Below, piece after piece: positions 59,272 through 64,000 of a DNA stretch of 64,000 nt. The notes beneath the pieces were generated by a model that had not been told where the DNA came from, made no database searches, and saw nothing but the letters and a program-made list of their open reading frames with translations. The stretch spans positions 1 through 64,000 of the forward strand of contig JAHCAK010000011.1 in the NCBI GenBank assembly GCA_019634955.1, written 5' to 3'. Source of the DNA: Burkholderiales bacterium. Its GTDB lineage: Bacteria > Pseudomonadota > Gammaproteobacteria > Burkholderiales > Usitatibacteraceae. A program made the translations under genes and the position numbers. Every line of letters starts with the position of its first letter. Within the stretch, counting starts at the first letter, position 1.

Positions 59272-61538
59272 GCACGAACCCCCACATCGCGAAGTTGCCC
59301 TATCCGCCGCAGGCCCTCGGCTCGGTGGCCATCGACTGCCCGCCCGCGATCACCGCGGGCTCCATGGCGACGGTGCGCATCACCTACACGGCCGGCCGCT
59401 TCGGCATCGACGACCAGGGCAGCATCCGCTTCCTGCTGCGCTTCGCGAGCGACGCGGGCCGCCCGCAGTTCGACCGCCCCAACGCACCCAACTACTGCAC
59501 GGTGTCGGCTTCCAACGGCACGACGCTGCTTGCGGAGTACCACCCGCGCGGCGCCTTCCGCCCGTGGTTCAAGGCGATCCGCGTGAACGTCATGCGGGAA
59601 GCGCTGCGCGAGGGCGATTCGATCACGCTCGTGCTGGGCGACCGATCGAAGGGCGGTGCGGGCTGGCGCACCTCCACCATGCGCGAGAGCGCCTTCGAGG
59701 TGCGCGTGCAGGCAGACCCCTGGGGCACCGTGGTCTACGGCGACGTTGCGGGCGGCGCGCGCATGGACCTCGTGGCGGGCGCCCCGCACGCGTGGAAGGC
59801 GGTCATCCCGACGCTGCGCGCCGTGGGCGAGCCCTTCGCGATGCGCATCCGCGCCGACGACGCGTGCGGGAACCCGGTGCCGGCGCTTCAGGGCCGGCTC
59901 ACGCTCTCGGCCGAGGGTCCGCTCGAGGGCCTGCCCGCGATCGTCGAGGCAAGCGGCGGCGCGATCCACGTCCCGGACCTCCGCGCCACGGCCGAGGGGA
60001 CGGTCCGCATCGCCGTGCGCGATGCCGAAGGCCGGCTCCTCGCGGTGACGAACCCCCTGTGCGCGGTGGCGGGCGCGAAGACCCGCACCTGGTGGGGCGA
60101 CTTCCACGCCCAGAGCGAGGAGACGATCGGCACCAACAGCGCGCGCGACTACTTCCTCTTCGCCCGCGACGCCGCCTTCTGCGACTTCGTCGGCCACCAG
60201 GGCAACGACTTCCAGATCTCCAACGATTTCTGGCGCGACCTCAACGCCCTCTACCGCGAGTTCAACGAGCCCGGCCGCTTCGTGACGGTGCCCGGCTACG
60301 AGTACTCGCCCGTGACGCACCTGGGCGGCGACCGCAACATCTTCTTCTTCGACGAGGACCGGCCCATCCGCCGCTCCTCGCACGCGCTGGTGGAGGACGC
60401 CTCCGACATCGCCACCGACTGCAACCACGTGCGGGACCTCTTCGCGGCCCTGCACCGGGACGGCGAGAACGCGCTCGCCTTCGCGCACGTTGGCGGCCGC
60501 TACGCGGACCTGCGCGCCGGGCACGACGGGCGCATCGAGCGCTCGGTGGAGATCCACTCCTCGTGGGGCACCTTCGAGTGGCTGCTCTTCGACGCCTTCG
60601 AGCTGGGCCACCGCGTGGGCATCGCCTGCAACTCCGACGACCACAAGGGCCGCCCCGGCGCGAGCCACCCGGGCGCCTCCATCTTCGGCGCCTACGGCGG
60701 GCTCACCTGCCTCTACATGGATTCGCTCACGCGCCTGTCGCTGTGGAACTGCCTGCGCGCGCGGCACCACTACGGCACGACGGGCGAGCGCCTGCACCTC
60801 GCCGTGCACGCCGATTTCGACGCCGACGCACAGCGCTTCGTCGAGGACCCGCTCCTCGACGCGGCCGCGAAGTCGGCCCCGGTGCGCACCGCCATGATGG
60901 GCGACATCGTGGGCACGGCTTCCGGCAGGGCGCGCATCCGCGTGCGCGTCGAGGCGCCGTGCGGCATCGAGCGCATCGACCTGCGCTGCGGCCCGCGCAC
61001 GCTGGAGACGATCCGGCCCTACGGCGCCGCCGACCTCGGCCGCCGCGTGCGCGTGATCTGGGAAGGCGCGGAGTACCGCGGCCGCGGGCGCATGACGACC
61101 TGGGACGGCACGCTCGGCATCGCCGGCAACGCGATCGAGGCCGCGAGCCCCATCAACTTCTGGCACCTCGAGAAGTCGCTCGAGCGCACGCCCGAGGGCG
61201 GGCTGCGCTGGCAGTCGGTGACCACGGGCAACTTCGCCGGCGCGGACCTCACGCTGGCGGACGCCGCCGCGGGCGAGCTGCGCATCGACACGCCCCACGT
61301 GAAGGCGAGCCTCGCGGTCGCGAGCCTCGGCCTCGAGGACACGGTGCTCGAGGCCGGCGGCCTCGGCCGCGCCGTGCGCGCCTTCCGCCTGCCCGATGCG
61401 CCGCTCGCCGCGAGCCTCGCATTCGAGCGCGAGGTCGAGGTGGCGGCCTCCGGCGACACGCCCGTCTATGTCCGCGTCACCCTCGAGAACGGCCACCAGG
61501 CGTGGTCGAGCCCGATCTACCTGTTCCGCCAACCCTGA
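59268..61538 (+). CDS. DUF3604 family protein (PHP-like metal-dependent domain)
   Basis: 756 residues. An N-terminal beta-rich part (about 1-265) precedes a DUF3604 core with metal-ligand motifs: WWGDFHAQSEETIG near 275, FVGHQGNDFQ near 308, HSSWGTFEWLL near 428 and NSDDHKGRPG near 455. A beta-rich C-terminus follows (about 590-756). The His/Asp pattern resembles PHP-type phosphoesterases/hydrolases. No member has a firmly known reaction that I can name. There is no signal peptide, so it should act in the cytoplasm. Start ATG is coupled to the regulator stop. Confidence 0.82.
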   Translation: MSTNPHIAKLPYPPQALGSVAIDCPPAITAGSMATVRITYTAGRFGIDDQGSIRFLLRFASDAGRPQFDRPNAPNYCTVSASNGTTLLAEYHPRGAFRPWFKAIRVNVMREALREGDSITLVLGDRSKGGAGWRTSTMRESAFEVRVQADPWGTVVYGDVAGGARMDLVAGAPHAWKAVIPTLRAVGEPFAMRIRADDACGNPVPALQGRLTLSAEGPLEGLPAIVEASGGAIHVPDLRATAEGTVRIAVRDAEGRLLAVTNPLCAVAGAKTRTWWGDFHAQSEETIGTNSARDYFLFARDAAFCDFVGHQGNDFQISNDFWRDLNALYREFNEPGRFVTVPGYEYSPVTHLGGDRNIFFFDEDRPIRRSSHALVEDASDIATDCNHVRDLFAALHRDGENALAFAHVGGRYADLRAGHDGRIERSVEIHSSWGTFEWLLFDAFELGHRVGIACNSDDHKGRPGASHPGASIFGAYGGLTCLYMDSLTRLSLWNCLRARHHYGTTGERLHLAVHADFDADAQRFVEDPLLDAAAKSAPVRTAMMGDIVGTASGRARIRVRVEAPCGIERIDLRCGPRTLETIRPYGAADLGRRVRVIWEGAEYRGRGRMTTWDGTLGIAGNAIEAASPINFWHLEKSLERTPEGGLRWQSVTTGNFAGADLTLADAAAGELRIDTPHVKASLAVASLGLEDTVLEAGGLGRAVRAFRLPDAPLAASLAFEREVEVAASGDTPVYVRVTLENGHQAWSSPIYLFRQP

Positions 61539-61564
61539 CCCACCTCAACTTGCGGGAGGTTTCC

Positions 61565-62545
61565 ATGCGTTCCTTTGCCAGGCTTCTGGGTTCCGTATTC
61601 GCGCTCGTCGCCGCGCTCGCGGGCGGCGACGCCCTCGCGCAGGCCTATCCCTCCAAGACGGTGACGCTCCTCGTGCCCTACGCGCCCGGCGGCGGCCACG
61701 ACGCCATGGCGCGCATCGTGGCCGAGAAGCTCGGGCCGCGGCTGGGCCAGACGGTGGTGGTCGAGAACAAGCCCGGCGCCGCCGGCATGATCGGCACGGA
61801 ACAGGTGGTGCGGGCCGCGCCCGACGGCTACACGCTCCTCTTCTCCTCGCCCGCCGAGATCGTCGTCGCGCCGAGCGTCTACAAGACGATGCGCTACGAC
61901 CCGGTGAAGGACCTCACGCCGATCACGCAGGTGGGCGACACGCCGCTCGTGCTCATGGCGCACCCGTCGGTGGGCGTGAAGACGGTCGCGGAGCTCATCG
62001 CCAAGGCGAAGAAGGAGCCGGGAAAACTCAGCTTCGGCACCGCCGGCACCGGCAGCTCGCAGCACCTCGCGGGTGCGTGGATCAACAACCTCGCCGGCAT
62101 CGACCTGCAGCACGTGCCCTACAAGGGCGCAGGCCCCGCCACCAACGACCTGCTCGGCGGCAACGTGCCGCTGGGCATCCTCGGCATGGCGCCGGTGCTC
62201 AAGCACATCCAGGCCGGCCGCATCGTGGCGCTCGCGGTGATGACGCCGAAGCGCGTGAGCTGGGCGAAGGACACGCCGACGGTCGCCGAGACCCCGGGCA
62301 TGGAAGGCTTCCAGGCCAACCACTGGATGGGGCTCCTCGGCCCGGCCGGGATGCCGCCCGAGGTCGTGGCGAAGCTGCAGGCCGAGGTGGCCGCCGTGCT
62401 CGCCATGCCGGAGGTGCGAGAGCGCCTGCGCGGGCTGGGCATCGACCCGGTGGGCAGCGGCACGGAGGACTTCAGGCGCTTCCTCGCCGAGGAGCGAGAG
62501 CGGTTCGCGAAGATGTTCAAGCTGACGGGCCTCAAGCAGGAATAG
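61565..62545 (+). CDS. Tripartite tricarboxylate transporter substrate-binding protein (Bug/TctC)
   Basis: 326 residues: a signal peptide (LLGSVFALVAALAGGDALAQ), then YPSKTVTLLVPYAPGGGHD, APDGYTLL and HVPYKGAGP. GGGAGG precedes the ATG. It lies between the DUF3604 and the ComA-family genes in one transcription unit, with no TctA/TctB beside it. Related TTT systems are known for sulfolactate uptake in other bacteria, which fits a sulfonate hypothesis here but does not establish it. Confidence 0.93.
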   Translation: MRSFARLLGSVFALVAALAGGDALAQAYPSKTVTLLVPYAPGGGHDAMARIVAEKLGPRLGQTVVVENKPGAAGMIGTEQVVRAAPDGYTLLFSSPAEIVVAPSVYKTMRYDPVKDLTPITQVGDTPLVLMAHPSVGVKTVAELIAKAKKEPGKLSFGTAGTGSSQHLAGAWINNLAGIDLQHVPYKGAGPATNDLLGGNVPLGILGMAPVLKHIQAGRIVALAVMTPKRVSWAKDTPTVAETPGMEGFQANHWMGLLGPAGMPPEVVAKLQAEVAAVLAMPEVRERLRGLGIDPVGSGTEDFRRFLAEERERFAKMFKLTGLKQE

Positions 62546-62562
62546 GAAGAACGGAGAAGAGA

Positions 62563-63357
62563 ATGACGCAGCCCATCCCCTTCGGGTTCGTCCCGATCGA
62601 CCCGCGCCGCACGCAGGCCAAGCCCCGCCGCACGGGGATGAGCATGGTGATCGACGACGGCCTGCCGCTCGCCTACGTGGAAAGCGTGCTGGAGATCGCG
62701 GCGCCGTACATCGACCTCATGAAGATCAAGACGGGCACGGCGCGCCTGTACCCGCGCGAAGTGCTCGTCCGCAAGCTCCGCACCTACCAGGCCGCGGGCG
62801 TGAAGCCCTTCCTCGGCGGGCAGTTCCACGAGTACGTGTTCGCCGTGATGGGGGAGGCTGCGCTGCCGCGCTTCTACGAGGAGTCGCGCGCGCTCGGCTT
62901 CACCACGATCGAGATCTCCGACAACACCGTGCCCCTCACGGACCGCCAGCGCCACGACCAGATCGCCGGCGCCGTGCGCGCGGGGCTGGAGGTGTTCGGC
63001 GAGGTGGGATCGAAGGAGACGATGAGCAACCCGGCGCTGCTCGTGGACCAGGCGAGGATCTGCTTCGACGCGGGCGCGACCCTGGTGCTCGTCGAGGCGG
63101 CGGAGCTGGTCGACGACGGCGTGGTGCGCCAGGGGACGCTCGACATCATCAAGAAGAACCTGCCGCTCGACCGCATCATGATCGAGCTGCCGGGCCCGTG
63201 GATCGCCGGCGTGAGGAGCTGCGACATCGAGGCGATGAAGAAGATCGTCTTCGCCGAGTTCGGCCCCGACGTGAACCTCGCCAACATCGACGTGAAGACG
63301 GTCTTCGACACCGAGGCCCAGCGCGTGGGCCTGGGGACCGGCGGGCCGATCAGGTAA
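62563..63357 (+). CDS. ComA/phosphosulfolactate-synthase family TIM-barrel enzyme
   Basis: 264 residues aligning in pattern with ComA (phosphoenolpyruvate + sulfite to phosphosulfolactate): DDGLPLAYVESVLEIAAPYID, MKIKTGTARLYPREVLVRK, GVKPFLGGQFHEYVF, ALGFTTIEISDN, EVGSKE and VNLANIDV. The REVL basic position is kept, but the archaeal PGGT loop is LGGQ and EISDG is EISDN, so the substrate may differ. It closes the GntR-DUF3604-Bug cassette, 17 bp after the Bug gene. Confidence 0.8.
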   Translation: MTQPIPFGFVPIDPRRTQAKPRRTGMSMVIDDGLPLAYVESVLEIAAPYIDLMKIKTGTARLYPREVLVRKLRTYQAAGVKPFLGGQFHEYVFAVMGEAALPRFYEESRALGFTTIEISDNTVPLTDRQRHDQIAGAVRAGLEVFGEVGSKETMSNPALLVDQARICFDAGATLVLVEAAELVDDGVVRQGTLDIIKKNLPLDRIMIELPGPWIAGVRSCDIEAMKKIVFAEFGPDVNLANIDVKTVFDTEAQRVGLGTGGPIR

Positions 63358-63369
63358 CCCGCTTGCCCC

Positions 63370-64000
63370 CTAGCGCCCCTGCGCCTTCCCCGTCATCGGC
63401 ACGAAGCGAACCGGCAGCACCGAGCGCCGCTCGACCTTCCCGCCGCGCTTCTCCAGCAGGTAGAGCTCCTGGCCCAGCGCCTGCGAGCCCACGGGGATGA
63501 TCATGCGGCCGCCCTCGCGCAGCTGCTCGACGAGCGGCTGCGGCACGTGCTCCGGCGAGCAGGTGACGATGATCGCGTCGAAGGGCGCGTGCTCGGGCCA
63601 GCCCTCGTAGCCGTCGCCCACGCGCACCTGCACGTTGCGGTAGCCCAGGCGCGCGAGGTCGTCGCGGGCGCGCTCGCCCAGCGGCGCCACGATCTCGATG
63701 GTGAGGACCTGCGCCACCAGCTCCGCGAGCACGGCCGCCTGGTAGCCGGAGCCCGTGCCGATCTCCAGCACGCGGTCCGTGGGCGCGGGGCGCAGCGCCT
63801 CCGTCATGAAGGCGACGATGTAGGGCTGCGAGATGGTCTGGTCGTGGCCGATGGGCAGAGGCCGGTCGGCGTAGGCGAAGCCGCGCAGCAGCGGCGGCAC
63901 GAACTCGTGGCGCGGCACGCGCCCCATGGCCTCCAGCACCCGGGCGTCAGCGATGCCGCGCGCGCGCAACTGCTGGGCGACCATCTCCGAGCGGGAGAGC
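63370..64000 (-). CDS. pcm: Protein-L-isoaspartate O-methyltransferase (5' end may run past window)
   Basis: At least 204 residues. The PCMT start pattern [20 protein letters not shown] is followed by VPRHEFVP, the SAM motif [13 protein letters not shown] and [14 protein letters not shown]. The enzyme methylates isoaspartyl residues of damaged proteins, using S-adenosylmethionine, to start their repair. An ATG at 63984 is possible, but the frame stays open to the edge (reading SRSE before it), and family members usually have a few residues before RMV, so the true start may lie outside. It is convergent with the ComA-family gene, 12 bp apart. Confidence 0.9.
   Translation of the reverse strand, partial: LSRSEMVAQQLRARGIADARVLEAMGRVPRHEFVPPLLRGFAYADRPLPIGHDQTISQPYIVAFMTEALRPAPTDRVLEIGTGSGYQAAVLAELVAQVLTIEIVAPLGERARDDLARLGYRNVQVRVGDGYEGWPEHAPFDAIIVTCSPEHVPQPLVEQLREGGRMIIPVGSQALGQELYLLEKRGGKVERRSVLPVRFVPMTGKAQGR

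Overview
The window is very GC-rich, densely coded on both strands, and looks chromosomal. It has six periplasmic solute-binding proteins of the Bug/TctC type, an LhpD/DpkA/ComC-class dehydrogenase, DUF3297 and GFA proteins, and many GntR/LysR/IclR-regulated catabolic cassettes. This points to a metabolically versatile environmental betaproteobacterium (Burkholderiales-like). That is an inference from gene content; there is no rRNA or marker set here to prove it. I see no tRNA, rRNA, CRISPR array, insertion sequence or prophage, and no gene-free stretch longer than about 210 bases.

Layout. 1-6465: divergent FAD amine/amino-acid oxidoreductases around a GntR regulator, then an Ldh2-type dehydrogenase, a Bug protein and an MFS transporter. 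6488-8124: two toxin-antitoxin modules, VapBC-like and HigBA-like; higB shows signs of a frameshift. 8131-14894: a secreted protein, a membrane-fused spermidine-synthase-like protein, an alpha/beta-hydrolase/LuxR fusion regulator, a probable methanethiol methyltransferase, a lytic transglycosylase and a CpdA-type phosphodiesterase. 14940-18716: GntR, Bug, FAD oxidoreductase, HCCA-isomerase-like protein. 18877-20802: quinone oxidoreductase, DUF3297, GFA and a small unknown. 20868-28513: a divergent LysR regulator and a seven-gene operon (TctC, TctB, TctA, RraA-fold aldolase, 2-hydroxyacid dehydrogenase, second Bug, SMP-30 lactonase). 28546-34179: TerC, UspA, an ABC1/UbiB kinase and a large hybrid histidine kinase. 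34148-41952: IclR, SCP2-MmgE/PrpD fusion, iron alcohol dehydrogenase, aldehyde dehydrogenase, Bug, FAD oxidoreductase. 41915-47758: cytochrome c, ferritin-like protein, ECF sigma, then a beta-lactamase-fold hydrolase, winged-helix regulator, FAD monooxygenase and hydrolase. 47824-53627: LysR, three MFS transporters and an ankyrin-DsbA fusion. 53736-55285: two small lipoproteins and a CHAP-like amidase. 55243-58383: an ECF42-type sigma operon with DGPF/YciI proteins. 58426-63357: GntR/UTRA, DUF3604, Bug, and a phosphosulfolactate-synthase-family enzyme. 63370-64000: protein-L-isoaspartate methyltransferase, cut by the window edge.

Five cassettes share one plan: a local one-component regulator, a Bug-type capture protein, and two to four oxidoreductases, lyases or hydrolases. 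Only one set of TctA/TctB membrane subunits is present for six Bug proteins, so the others must share it, use distant partners, or act in sensing. Regulation is often readable in the DNA. Two GntR genes share a TGTATACA operator core that overlaps their own promoter and start. The IclR-PrpD divergon holds three palindromes. The ECF42 operon begins with a good match to the ECF42 promoter motif. All nine convergent gene pairs either overlap by 32-83 bp or are separated by no more than 17 bp, so none has room for a separate intrinsic terminator.
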